From NCBI GenBank assembly GCA_963815785.1, contig CAWFHZ010000018.1:71880-135879 (forward strand): a stretch of 64,000 bases of DNA, written 5' to 3'. Shown one piece after another: positions 16,594 through 24,983 of the stretch. Position 1 is the stretch's first letter, and each line of letters begins with the position of its first letter. Made by a program: the position numbers and the translations under genes. This DNA comes from DATFVA01 sp963815785 (GTDB taxonomy: Bacteria > Bacteroidota > Ignavibacteria > Ignavibacteriales > Ignavibacteriaceae). Below the pieces are notes generated by a model, which worked only from the letters and a program-made list of their open reading frames with translations, did no database searches and was not told the origin of the DNA.

Positions 16594-17286
16594 CTAATCA
16601 TCAAACAAGGAAATGCTGTCAACCGCCGATTCTACTTTTCTTGAATCGTGTGCAAATTTGGCAATTTGTACACGTGTACTAAGCGCCAGTTTCTCAAGGA
16701 TATTGTGTACATGACTTTTAACAGTATAAGTTGAGAGATGAAGTACTTGGGCAATTTCTTTATTGGTATTCCCTTCCGAGATTAATTCAATCACTTGTCT
16801 TTCCCTTTTAGTCATTCTAACGGATTCCATTAATTGGGATGTTCTAGAATTGGTAACTGCATGCTCCACAATCTGGGAAAAAAGTGATCCGGTTAAGTTG
16901 GGAGGAAGTATCTGAAAACCTTTTGCAACGGATCTGATTGTTTTGAGAAATTCAGTAACTGTAGCATCTTTCAGTATAAATCCGGAAACTCCTTCCTGCA
17001 CAAATTCAAAAACATCGGCTTGCACGGGGATCAGATCCATCATTATTATTTTAACAGAATTAAAATTCTTCTTCATCATTTTAACTAAATTCATACTGCT
17101 TCTGTTTCTCAGACCTAAATCCAGAAGTATAATACCGGGGTTATGTTTATTCATTATTTTCAAAATGTTTTCACCGTTTCCAACAGTTTCAACTACAATC
17201 ATGTCTGGCTGTTTCTTTAACAATGCAGCAAGCCCCTCCCGAAGAAGTCGATTGTCTTCAATAAGTAATAGTTTTATTTTTTTCAT
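16594..17286 (-). CDS. NarL/LuxR-type response regulator
   Basis: This 230-residue transcription factor has a receiver domain at about 1-122 with acidic pair Glu10-Asp11, phospho-acceptor Asp56 in Leu-Leu-Asp-Leu-Gly and Lys in Leu-Lys-Asp-Ala. The linker leads to a LuxR-type helix-turn-helix at about 163-218 (Thr-Lys-Arg-Glu-Arg-Gln-Val-Ile, Gly-Asn-Thr-Asn-Lys-Glu-Ile-Ala, Thr-Val-Lys-Ser-His-Val). It should bind DNA as a dimer when phosphorylated. The next gene downstream is a HisKA_2 kinase, the typical partner class. A promoter candidate lies at 17431-17462, giving a leader of roughly 140 nt. The switch Thr position is Met-Met-Asp, an unusual substitution. Confidence 0.9.
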   Translation of the reverse strand: MKKIKLLLIEDNRLLREGLAALLKKQPDMIVVETVGNGENILKIMNKHNPGIILLDLGLRNRSSMNLVKMMKKNFNSVKIIMMDLIPVQADVFEFVQEGVSGFILKDATVTEFLKTIRSVAKGFQILPPNLTGSLFSQIVEHAVTNSRTSQLMESVRMTKRERQVIELISEGNTNKEIAQVLHLSTYTVKSHVHNILEKLALSTRVQIAKFAHDSRKVESAVDSISLFDD

Positions 17287-17621
17287 ATTACTACCCTAAT
17301 ATTGAGACAGATGATATAATTTAAATTAAGATACAGAAAAAATCCATAAGATGATTCTTAATTTTAAAAGAAACTGCTTATAATATATACATATGAAAGT
17401 TCAGATTGAATATTATCCCTGCAATAGTGTTAAAGGTAAATTTATTTTTAGCGAAGTCAACAAAAAGCTTTATCGTTTTCTATTAAACTTTGAGTGATTA
17501 ATATTTCAATGCAACTCTGGATATAAGGCAAATGAAACGCATACGAAATATCCCTTAGCTTTTTCCCGTTCGAATCATGAAAGAGAGAATCACCTGTGTA
17601 ATAATTCTCCCATTTTAATTT
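17287..17621. other. 335-nt gap upstream of the LuxR-type regulator
   Basis: It holds the promoter candidate at 17431-17462. Next to the M24 peptidase it also has a 54-codon open stretch (17457-17621, minus strand) in the same frame as that gene and after its stop. This stretch reads plausibly as protein, with a helix-turn-helix-like Leu-Arg-Asp-Ile-Ser ... Ser-Leu-Ile-Glu segment, but has no start codon. It may be a gene remnant. Confidence 0.35.
17431..17462 (-). promoter_or_regulatory. Promoter candidate of the LuxR-type regulator
   Basis: On the minus strand TTGAC and TACCTTTA are separated by 17 nt. The second box matches the Bacteroidota -7 form TAnnTTTG at seven of eight positions. 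It faces the regulator start at 17286. Confidence 0.4.
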
Positions 17622-18812
17622 TTATTTAATAAGCATTAAATCCTTTTGAGGAGGTGAAATAAATTCACAACCGTTTTTTGTAACAAACACTTCCTCTTCA
17701 AGAGTTGAAACCCCATAGGCTTTTACCGGTAGCCTTGGTTCAATTGTAAAGATCTGACCTTCTTCCACTTTCATAAAAGGAGTATCTCCATAACGTTCCC
17801 ATCTCGGGAAAAGACCTGCACCGCCGTCGTGAACATTTCTGCCGACCTGGTGACCAAGCCCATGAGGATATTCCTCATAACCTTTACCAGTAATATAGTT
17901 GCGGGCAATATCATCCATATCGCAGCCTTTTACTCCGGGTTTTAACTGATCAGCTACTTTTTGAATTGCATCCCTGATTATTTCAAAACCTTTCTGTACT
18001 TCTGAAGGAGCTGCTTTTTCATCATCTTTCAGAACATACCACATCCTTTGCAGATCAGAACAATAACCTTTATATTCTATACCGAAGTCAATGTTAACAA
18101 TATGTCCTTTCTCTACTTTGTTATCAGTCGGTCCTGAGTGAGCACCTCCGGCATCCGGTCCTGTAAAAACAGCAGGACAATGATCTGCTTCCCATGCGAG
18201 TCCGAATCCTCTTTCTTCGACTTTCTTCTTCATAAACTCTGCAATTTCAATTTCTGTTACACCCGGTTTAATAAATTTTCCGGTTTCATCGAATATTTTA
18301 ATAGTCTCTTTAATTGCCTCTTTCATTATAGCAAGTTCAGTTGGAGATTTTCTCCCGCGTAGAGCTGAAATTACATCTTCAGAGCTTACAAGTTTTTTTT
18401 CAAACCCGCTTCCGCTGAGATGTTCCACCAGGATATTGTACATTCCGTGAGTTAGTCCGTCGGCTAATACAGAATTTTTTGAGAAATTAATTGCAATCCT
18501 GGCAGGATTTTTTGATTTTAAATATTTATTCAATGGTTCTCTGATTGATTTAACATAAGTAATAACATTCTGAAAAGTTCCTATTCTTTTAATGTTATCT
18601 TCTTCCAGAGAGCCGATAATAGCTGCGGTTTCCCCGTCACGGTTAATGATAAAAGCCGACTGCCATGTATAGTTTCCGCCCACAACTATATCGAGACTGG
18701 GATCATTTATTGTTGAACTCTCGCGCACAAAAATCATCCACATATCAATTTCTTTTTCATTTAAAATATTGACTGCCTGTTCAATTTTTTCTTTTAATAT
18801 TTCTTTGTTCAT
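17622..18812 (-). CDS. M24 family metallopeptidase (Xaa-Pro aminopeptidase-like)
   Basis: This 396-residue cytosolic protein has a creatinase-like amino-terminal domain (about 1-135) and a pita-bread catalytic domain. The metal ligands are visible: Asp in Ile-Asp-Phe-Gly, Asp in Cys-Ser-Asp-Leu-Gln-Arg, His in Leu-Gly-His-Gln-Val-Gly, Glu in Ile-Glu-Pro-Arg and Glu in Leu-Glu-Glu-Glu-Val. An extra His lies in Asn-Val-His-Asp. All five ligands are present, so it should be active, most likely removing amino-terminal residues next to proline; exact specificity is open. It appears monocistronic, 229 nt from the divergent gdhA at 19042. Confidence 0.88.
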   Translation of the reverse strand: MNKEILKEKIEQAVNILNEKEIDMWMIFVRESSTINDPSLDIVVGGNYTWQSAFIINRDGETAAIIGSLEEDNIKRIGTFQNVITYVKSIREPLNKYLKSKNPARIAINFSKNSVLADGLTHGMYNILVEHLSGSGFEKKLVSSEDVISALRGRKSPTELAIMKEAIKETIKIFDETGKFIKPGVTEIEIAEFMKKKVEERGFGLAWEADHCPAVFTGPDAGGAHSGPTDNKVEKGHIVNIDFGIEYKGYCSDLQRMWYVLKDDEKAAPSEVQKGFEIIRDAIQKVADQLKPGVKGCDMDDIARNYITGKGYEEYPHGLGHQVGRNVHDGGAGLFPRWERYGDTPFMKVEEGQIFTIEPRLPVKAYGVSTLEEEVFVTKNGCEFISPPQKDLMLIK

Positions 18813-19041
18813 TTTAAGCCTTAAGTTTTAATAAACGGAAAAATATACCCTCTAAACTTATTGATATGAAACCACGCAATCAAGAAGAGAAGATTTCCTT
18901 ATTTTCCTGAGTTTTTAATCAAAAGAATTGCTAATTTTTCTTGTGCAGTTTTTAAATATTATGCACAATTGTTACAATAAATATTTGTTAGGCATAACCC
19001 CGAATGGGAGCTAATCTAAATTTTTAAATTAAAGGAAAGTT

Positions 19042-20382
19042 ATGACTGAATATGCTCAAAATGTGCTTTCAAAAGTAAGAGCACAGAACCAAAATGAGCC
19101 TGAATTTCATCAGGCAGTTGAAGAAGTATTTGATTCCCTGGATTTGGTATTGGAAAGACACCCGGAATATAAATCAGCAAGGATCCTAGAAAGAATGACA
19201 GAGCCGGAAAGAGTTATTTTGTTCCGTGTCCCATGGATGGATGACCAGGGTGATATCCATATTAACCGTGGTTTCAGAATTGAAATGAACAGTGCAATAG
19301 GACCTTACAAAGGCGGTTTACGTTTTCACCCTTCGGTAAATCTTGGTATATTGAAATTCTTAGCGTTCGAACAGGTATTTAAGAATAGTCTTACTACATT
19401 GCCAATGGGCGGCGGTAAGGGCGGTTCCGATTTTGATCCTAAAGGAAAAAGTGATAATGAAGTTATGAGATTCTGCCAGAGTTTTATGACTGAATTGTAC
19501 AGACATATTGGTCCTAACACCGATGTTCCTGCCGGCGATATAGGTGTTGGCGGAAGAGAGATCGGATTTTTATTCGGACAGTATAAAAGATTAAAGAACG
19601 AATTTACAGGCGTGCTTACCGGTAAAGGTTTAAACTGGGGTGGTTCACTAATACGTCCTGAAGCAACAGGTTATGGTGCTGTTTATTTTGCGCACGAAAT
19701 GTTGAAAACAATAGGAATGGACATTGAAGGAAAAGTGTGTGGTGTCTCCGGATTTGGAAACGTTGCCTGGGGAGCTGTTCAGAAAATAGATCAGCTGGGT
19801 GGTAAAGTAGTTACTCTCTCCGGTCCTGATGGATTTGTTTATGATAAAGATGGAATTAAAGGAGAGAAAATTGATTATATGCTTGAGATGCGTGCAAGCG
19901 CTAATGACAGGGTTAAAGATTATGCTGATAAATTCAAAGCTGAATTTCATGCAGGAAAAAGACCATGGGGAATAAAGGTAGATGTAGCTTTACCATGTGC
20001 AACTCAGAACGAAATATTTGAAGACGATGCAAAGGAATTATTAAAGAATGGCTGTGTTTGTGTGTGCGAAGGTGCCAATATGCCTACTACAATTGAAGCA
20101 TACAAAGTTTTCAGAGATGCAAAAATATTATTCTCACCGGGTAAAGCTTCTAATGCTGGCGGAGTTGCAACTTCAGGGTTAGAAATGTCACAGAATAGTA
20201 TGCGTCTTCCCTGGCCAAAAGAGGAAGTAGATTCACGGTTGCAAATGATTATGAAAAACATTCACGATACTTGTGTAGCGACTGCGGAAAGATTCGGAAC
20301 AAAAGGAAATTATGTTAGTGGAGCAAACATTGCAGGATTCCTCAAGGTTGCTGACGCAATGCTTGACCAGGGATTAGTATAA
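19042..20382 (+). CDS. gdhA: Glutamate dehydrogenase, first copy of the tandem module
   Basis: This 446-residue enzyme belongs to the hexameric ~450-residue class typified by E. coli GdhA. It interconverts glutamate with 2-oxoglutarate and ammonium, usually with NADP(H). Visible marks are Lys-Gly-Gly-Leu-Arg-Phe-His-Pro-Ser-Val-Asn, the catalytic Lys in Pro-Met-Gly-Gly-Gly-Lys-Gly-Gly-Ser-Asp, the Asp in Pro-Ala-Gly-Asp-Ile-Gly-Val-Gly-Gly-Arg-Glu, and a Rossmann Gly-Phe-Gly-Asn-Val motif near residue 237. AAAGGAAAG precedes the ATG. It is followed after 57 nt, through a strong hairpin, by a receiver/dikinase-like gene. A close paralogue lies at 23524-24885. Cofactor choice is inferred from class only. 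Confidence 0.95.
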   Translation: MTEYAQNVLSKVRAQNQNEPEFHQAVEEVFDSLDLVLERHPEYKSARILERMTEPERVILFRVPWMDDQGDIHINRGFRIEMNSAIGPYKGGLRFHPSVNLGILKFLAFEQVFKNSLTTLPMGGGKGGSDFDPKGKSDNEVMRFCQSFMTELYRHIGPNTDVPAGDIGVGGREIGFLFGQYKRLKNEFTGVLTGKGLNWGGSLIRPEATGYGAVYFAHEMLKTIGMDIEGKVCGVSGFGNVAWGAVQKIDQLGGKVVTLSGPDGFVYDKDGIKGEKIDYMLEMRASANDRVKDYADKFKAEFHAGKRPWGIKVDVALPCATQNEIFEDDAKELLKNGCVCVCEGANMPTTIEAYKVFRDAKILFSPGKASNAGGVATSGLEMSQNSMRLPWPKEEVDSRLQMIMKNIHDTCVATAERFGTKGNYVSGANIAGFLKVADAMLDQGLV

Positions 20383-20404
20383 ACGGTTCTTTTATTACTT
20401 AACG

Positions 20405-20427
20405 GCTGCCCGGATAAATCGGGCAGC
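20405..20427 (+). terminator. Hairpin between gdhA copy 1 and the receiver/dikinase gene
   Basis: GCTGCCCG and CGGGCAGC form an 8-bp GC-rich stem around a 7-nt loop. It begins 22 nt after the gdhA stop and ends 12 nt before the next ATG. The U-run is short (TTG), so partial termination or mRNA end protection fits better than full termination. It also leaves little room for a ribosome site, so it could affect translation of the next gene. Confidence 0.6.
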
Positions 20428-20439
20428 TTGAATATTTAA

Positions 20440-23421
20440 ATGAGTAAAATTCAAGCGTTTCATCTAGAAGATATTTTTTCAAACCGCATTAAGCGATTCC
20501 AGAAACTGATGCGGTATAAAATTCGTGAGATTTTACTTGTATCAAGCTTCTACGATTTTTACCTATTTGAAGAAGACGGAAGACTCTACGAACTAATCCG
20601 GCAGGAATACCAGAATCTAAATCTCAGCCAGGCACCGGAAATAACTCATGTAACAACCGGTGAAGAAGCCCTCGAACTAATAAAATCCGAAAACCAGTTT
20701 GATCTTATCATTACTACTCTTCACATTGAAGATATGAATGTAATTACATTTGCCAACAGGATGAAAGATGCCGGTGTTAAGGCTCCAATGATTCTGCTGG
20801 CATACGACAACCGTGAACGTAAAGAGTTGATTTCAAAACACGATTCATCTGTATTTGACAGAATTTTTATCTGGCTGGGTGATTACAGACTGCTGCTTGG
20901 TATTATAAAGTATGCCGAAGATAAAATGAATGTTGAAAATGATGTGGCTCAGGTTGGTGTACAGGTTATAATTCTTGTTGAAGATAATGTAAAATTTTAC
21001 TCGGCTTACCTGCCTCTAATATACACCGAGATTTTTAATCAATCTCAAAGATTAATTTCCGAAGGAGTTAGTCTTACACACAAATTTTTAAGGATGCGGG
21101 CAAGACCCAAAATTCTTCTCAGCACAACGTACGATGAAGCATGGGGTTACTTTGAAAAGTATGAGGAATCAATTCTTGGAATAATTACAGACAGTAATTT
21201 CAAACATCATGGTACGCGTGATTCAGAAGCCGGGATAAAATTTACCCGCGAAGTAAAAAACCGGCAAAAGGATATTCCTATTTTACTTCAATCGAGCAAC
21301 CCTGATTTTGCTGTTAAAGCATATTCAGCAGGAGCAAGTTTTATACAGAAAGGTTCACCGCGCTTACTCCATGAACTCCGCGATTTTATGATGAATAATT
21401 TCGGATTTGGTGATTTTATTTTTCAGCTGCCTGATGGTTCAGAAGTTGGAAAAGCACCTAACATGAAAGCTCTTGAAGAGTTCATCAGAAAAATTCCCGA
21501 TGAAAGCCTGATGTTTCATGCAGAAAGAAATCATTTCTCAAAATGGCTGAAAGCAAGAACCGAATTCTGGCTTGCACACAAGCTTCGTCCCAGGAGGGTT
21601 TCTGATTTCAAATCTGTTGATGACCTAAGAAAACATCTGCTCAGCTCGCTGAAAAATTACCAGGAGTACAGGCTGAGAGGCATAATAACCGAGTTCAACA
21701 AAGAAACGTTCGATCCGAAAAATAGTTTTGCCAGGATAGGAACCGGGTCACTTGGCGGAAAAGCCAGGGGTTTGGGATTTATTAACATTCTTATCAATCA
21801 TAATAAAATCCGTGACAGGTTTGAGGGAGTTGAATTAACTGTCCCTTCAGCAGTAGTTATTGCCACTGATTTTTTTGATGAATTCCTGGTGGAAAATCAA
21901 CTTGATGCTTTTGCTTTGAGTTCAACCAACGACGAAGAAATAACGAAAAGATTTATCGAAGCAGAAAAAATCCCTCAGGAACTTATAAACAAACTTTCAG
22001 AATTTCTGGAGGTAATTAAAGAACCGCTTGCTATAAGGTCATCCAGTCTTCTGGAGGATTCACAATTCCAGCCATTTGCGGGAGTGTACGAAACTTACAT
22101 GGTTCCCAACAATCATCCTGATCCTTCAATTCGATTAGCTGAACTAATGAATTGCATAAAATGTGTTTATGCTTCAACATTTTATAAAAAAGCTAAAGAT
22201 TACATGAAGGCAACCGATTACCGCCTTGAAGAAGAAAAGATGGCAGTAATAATTCAAAGACTTGTCGGCGCAAGAAGAGACGAAAGGTTTTACCCTGATT
22301 TTGCCGGTGTTGCCAAGTCTTATAATTTTTATCCGGTTCCTCCCCAAAAATCTTCGGATGGAATTGCAATGGTTGCTCTTGGACTTGGAAAAACCGTGGT
22401 TGACGGAGGAAATGTAGTAAGATTTTGTCCTAAGTTTCCCAGACATATGCTTCAATTTTTTTCGACCAAAGAAACATTAAGAAATGCACAGCAGGATTTT
22501 TATTCATTGTTGTACAATGGAAGCTCTTCTCCTTCTCAAAACTGGTCCCCGGATCAATTTGTTAAAAAGTTTGAACTCTCTGTAGCCGAAGCAGATGAAA
22601 CACTTTATTTTGTAGGCTCGACTTATTCACCTGAAAACGATGCAGTTTACGATGGAATTTCGCGACTGGGAAAACGTGTTGTAACGTTTGCCCCTATTCT
22701 GAAACATAAAGCTTTTCCATTAGCAGAAATACTTGATATAATACTTGACATTGGCACATGGGGAATGGGTGTGCCTATTGAAATTGAATTTGCAGTCAAC
22801 TTAAAAGTTAATGATAACCAGCCGAAAGAATTTGCACTTCTGCAGATGCGTCCGCTTGTAATAAGCCACGAACTGGAAGAACTGGATGTTGATCATGATG
22901 CAAAAAATAAAATTCTTTGCCAGAGCGGTCAGGTGCTTGGCAACGGCGCAATGACTGATATTTATGATATTGTATATGTTGATATAAATAAATATAACAG
23001 ATCAAAAAGTATAAATGTTGCATACGAAGTGAGTCAGATAAACTCAAAATTATTAAACAGTAAAACTCCCTATTTACTAATTGGTGTCGGCAGATGGGGA
23101 AGTCTTGATCACTGGCTGGGAATTCCTGTAACATGGGATCAGATTTCCGGAGCTTCAACTATTGTTGAATCTGGATTTAAAGATTTAAGCGTAACACCAT
23201 CGCAGGGTTCTCATTTCTTTCAGAATATTACTTCATTTAAAGTAGGATATTTTACTGTAGACTCTTCTTCCGATTCTGGTTTTATAGACTGGGATTGGCT
23301 GGCACAACAGAAAGCTGTTGATGAAATGGAATATACCAGGCATTTAAAATTTAACAAGCCCGTTATTGTAAAAATTAATGGGAGTAAAAACAAAGGAATT
23401 ATTTTAAAACCGGAAAACTGA
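20440..23421 (+). CDS. Receiver-like plus PEP/pyruvate-binding (PPDK_N) protein, copy 1
   Basis: This 993-residue soluble protein has two receiver-like domains: about 28-150, where the expected acceptor Asp is Thr in Ile-Ile-Thr-Thr-Leu-His, and about 175-325, with Asp kept in Ile-Ile-Thr-Asp-Ser-Asn. A helical linker leads to a PPDK_N nucleotide-binding domain (PF01326 type, about 428-806): Gly-Gly-Lys-Ala-Arg-Gly-Leu near 437, Ala-Ile-Arg-Ser-Ser-Ser near 530, and Leu-Gln-Met-Arg-Pro-Leu near 800. A unique 185-residue tail has Gly-Arg-Trp-Gly-Ser and Ser-Gln-Gly-Ser-His-Phe-Phe. The swivelling His domain and PEP barrel of true dikinases are absent. It sits 57 nt after gdhA. A regulatory or phosphotransfer role is inferred. 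Confidence 0.85.
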   Translation: MSKIQAFHLEDIFSNRIKRFQKLMRYKIREILLVSSFYDFYLFEEDGRLYELIRQEYQNLNLSQAPEITHVTTGEEALELIKSENQFDLIITTLHIEDMNVITFANRMKDAGVKAPMILLAYDNRERKELISKHDSSVFDRIFIWLGDYRLLLGIIKYAEDKMNVENDVAQVGVQVIILVEDNVKFYSAYLPLIYTEIFNQSQRLISEGVSLTHKFLRMRARPKILLSTTYDEAWGYFEKYEESILGIITDSNFKHHGTRDSEAGIKFTREVKNRQKDIPILLQSSNPDFAVKAYSAGASFIQKGSPRLLHELRDFMMNNFGFGDFIFQLPDGSEVGKAPNMKALEEFIRKIPDESLMFHAERNHFSKWLKARTEFWLAHKLRPRRVSDFKSVDDLRKHLLSSLKNYQEYRLRGIITEFNKETFDPKNSFARIGTGSLGGKARGLGFINILINHNKIRDRFEGVELTVPSAVVIATDFFDEFLVENQLDAFALSSTNDEEITKRFIEAEKIPQELINKLSEFLEVIKEPLAIRSSSLLEDSQFQPFAGVYETYMVPNNHPDPSIRLAELMNCIKCVYASTFYKKAKDYMKATDYRLEEEKMAVIIQRLVGARRDERFYPDFAGVAKSYNFYPVPPQKSSDGIAMVALGLGKTVVDGGNVVRFCPKFPRHMLQFFSTKETLRNAQQDFYSLLYNGSSSPSQNWSPDQFVKKFELSVAEADETLYFVGSTYSPENDAVYDGISRLGKRVVTFAPILKHKAFPLAEILDIILDIGTWGMGVPIEIEFAVNLKVNDNQPKEFALLQMRPLVISHELEELDVDHDAKNKILCQSGQVLGNGAMTDIYDIVYVDINKYNRSKSINVAYEVSQINSKLLNSKTPYLLIGVGRWGSLDHWLGIPVTWDQISGASTIVESGFKDLSVTPSQGSHFFQNITSFKVGYFTVDSSSDSGFIDWDWLAQQKAVDEMEYTRHLKFNKPVIVKINGSKNKGIILKPEN

Positions 23422-23455
23422 TCATTTAAAGGAGGATTTTCACTCACCACAAAAA

Positions 23456-23484
23456 GCGTAATACTACTACTCCTGATTTACGCT
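23456..23484 (+). other. Hairpin upstream of gdhA copy 2
   Basis: AGCGTAA at 23455-23461 pairs with TTACGCT at 23478-23484, and CACC/GGTG just outside could extend the pairing. The element lies in the 102-nt gap between the first receiver/dikinase gene and the second gdhA. An AAAGGAGGA string at about 23427 looks like a ribosome site, but no start codon follows at normal spacing. The real site for gdhA copy 2 is ACAGGAGG at about 23511. Confidence 0.35.
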
Positions 23485-23523
23485 GGTGTAATTCAACAAA
23501 ATACAACCACACAGGAGGCAGAA

Positions 23524-24885
23524 ATGTCAGAGTACGTCAAAAACCTTATGGCTGAGGTTAAAGCAAAAAATCCAGCCGAACCGGAATTCCATCAGGCAGT
23601 TGAGGAAGTTGCCGAATCATTATCAATTGTTCTGGACAGACATCCCGAATACCGAGCCGCAAAAATTTTAGAAAGAATTTTAGAACCTGAAAGAATAATC
23701 ACCTTTAGAGTTCCATGGGTGGATGATCAGGGTGAAATACATATTAACCGCGGTTTCCGAATTGAAATGAACAGTGCTATCGGACCTTACAAAGGTGGAC
23801 TAAGATTTCACCCATCTGTTAACCAGGGTATTCTTAAGTTTCTCGCTTTCGAGCAGGTATTTAAGAATAGCTTAACAACTCTGCCTATGGGCGGCGGCAA
23901 AGGTGGTTCCGATTTTGATCCCAAAGGTAAGAGTGATATGAAAATAATGAGATTCTGCCAGGCATTTATGAGTGAACTATTTCGTCATATAGGACCAAAT
24001 ACCGATGTTCCTGCGGGTGATATCGGAGTTGGTGGAAGAGAGATTGGTTTTCTCTTCGGTCAATACAAGAAATTAAGAAATGAATTTACGGGAGTTCTTA
24101 CCGGCAAAGGTTTGAACTGGGGTGGTTCATTAATTCGTCCGGAAGCAACCGGGTACGGCGCAGTTTATTTTGCCGCTGAAATGCTCGCATCAAGAGGCGA
24201 AACACTAGAAGGTAAAACTTGTCTTGTATCAGGGAGCGGAAATGTTGCCCAGTACACAGTTGAAAAACTGAATGCCCTGGGTGCGAAGGCTGTAACACTT
24301 TCAGATTCCAACGGTTTTATTTATGATGAAAAAGGAATTGATAAAGATAAATTAAATTTCGTTATGGAACTCAAAAATGTAAGACGCGGAAGAATTAAGG
24401 AATACGCTGATAAATATAAAAGTGCAGTGTATACAGAACTTGATCCTAATGCTGATCATAATGCAATGTGGGATAATAAAGCACAATGTGCATTTCCAAG
24501 TGCAACGCAGAATGAAATAAATGAAAAGGATGCACAAAATCTTTTAAAGAATGGTGTTTATGTTGTTTCCGAAGGTGCAAATATGCCAACTACTTTAGAC
24601 GGCGTTAAGTTATTCCTTGATAAAAAAATACTTTATGGCCCTGCAAAAGCTGCTAATGCAGGTGGAGTTGCTGTATCAGGACTTGAGATGGCACAAAACA
24701 GTATGAGACTTCCCTGGACAAGAGAAGAGGTTGATCAGCGTTTACAAATGATCATGAAGAACATCCATCAGACCTGTGTTGAAATGTCCGACCGGTTCGG
24801 GACTCCCGGCAACCTGGTTAATGGTGCAAACATTGGCGGATTCCTGAAAGTAGCAGACGCTATGATGGATCAGGGTGTAGTATAA
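23524..24885 (+). CDS. gdhA: Glutamate dehydrogenase, second copy of the tandem module
   Basis: This 453-residue paralogue of the enzyme at 19042-20382 is very similar over the whole length and has the same catalytic stretches (Gly-Gly-Gly-Lys-Gly-Gly-Ser-Asp-Phe-Asp and Gly-Asp-Ile-Gly-Val-Gly-Gly-Arg-Glu). Differences cluster in the nucleotide-binding domain: here Gly-Ser-Gly-Asn-Val-Ala-Gln replaces Gly-Phe-Gly-Asn-Val-Ala-Trp, and about seven extra residues follow Tyr-Thr-Glu-Leu-Asp-Pro. The two copies may therefore differ in cofactor or regulation. A strong ribosome site, ACAGGAGGCAGAA, precedes the ATG. The next gene, after an 11-bp hairpin, is the second receiver/dikinase protein, repeating the order of the first module. 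Confidence 0.95.
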   Translation: MSEYVKNLMAEVKAKNPAEPEFHQAVEEVAESLSIVLDRHPEYRAAKILERILEPERIITFRVPWVDDQGEIHINRGFRIEMNSAIGPYKGGLRFHPSVNQGILKFLAFEQVFKNSLTTLPMGGGKGGSDFDPKGKSDMKIMRFCQAFMSELFRHIGPNTDVPAGDIGVGGREIGFLFGQYKKLRNEFTGVLTGKGLNWGGSLIRPEATGYGAVYFAAEMLASRGETLEGKTCLVSGSGNVAQYTVEKLNALGAKAVTLSDSNGFIYDEKGIDKDKLNFVMELKNVRRGRIKEYADKYKSAVYTELDPNADHNAMWDNKAQCAFPSATQNEINEKDAQNLLKNGVYVVSEGANMPTTLDGVKLFLDKKILYGPAKAANAGGVAVSGLEMAQNSMRLPWTREEVDQRLQMIMKNIHQTCVEMSDRFGTPGNLVNGANIGGFLKVADAMMDQGVV

Positions 24886-24930
24886 ACTGGTTTATTTAAA
24901 TAGTTTATGTTTACTCTTTATTGTAAATTT

Positions 24931-24963
24931 TATGAGAGGCTTCATTAACATTAGCCTCTCATA
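24931..24963 (+). terminator. Hairpin between gdhA copy 2 and the receiver/dikinase gene
   Basis: A perfect 11-bp stem (TATGAGAGGCT and its complement) closes an 11-nt loop, followed by ATTCTC with no clean U-run. It occupies the same place as the hairpin at 20405-20427 in the first module, but the sequence is unrelated. This suggests conserved structure or function, such as differential expression of the two genes. Confidence 0.6.
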
Positions 24964-24983
24964 ATTCTCTATCCGGATTAATT

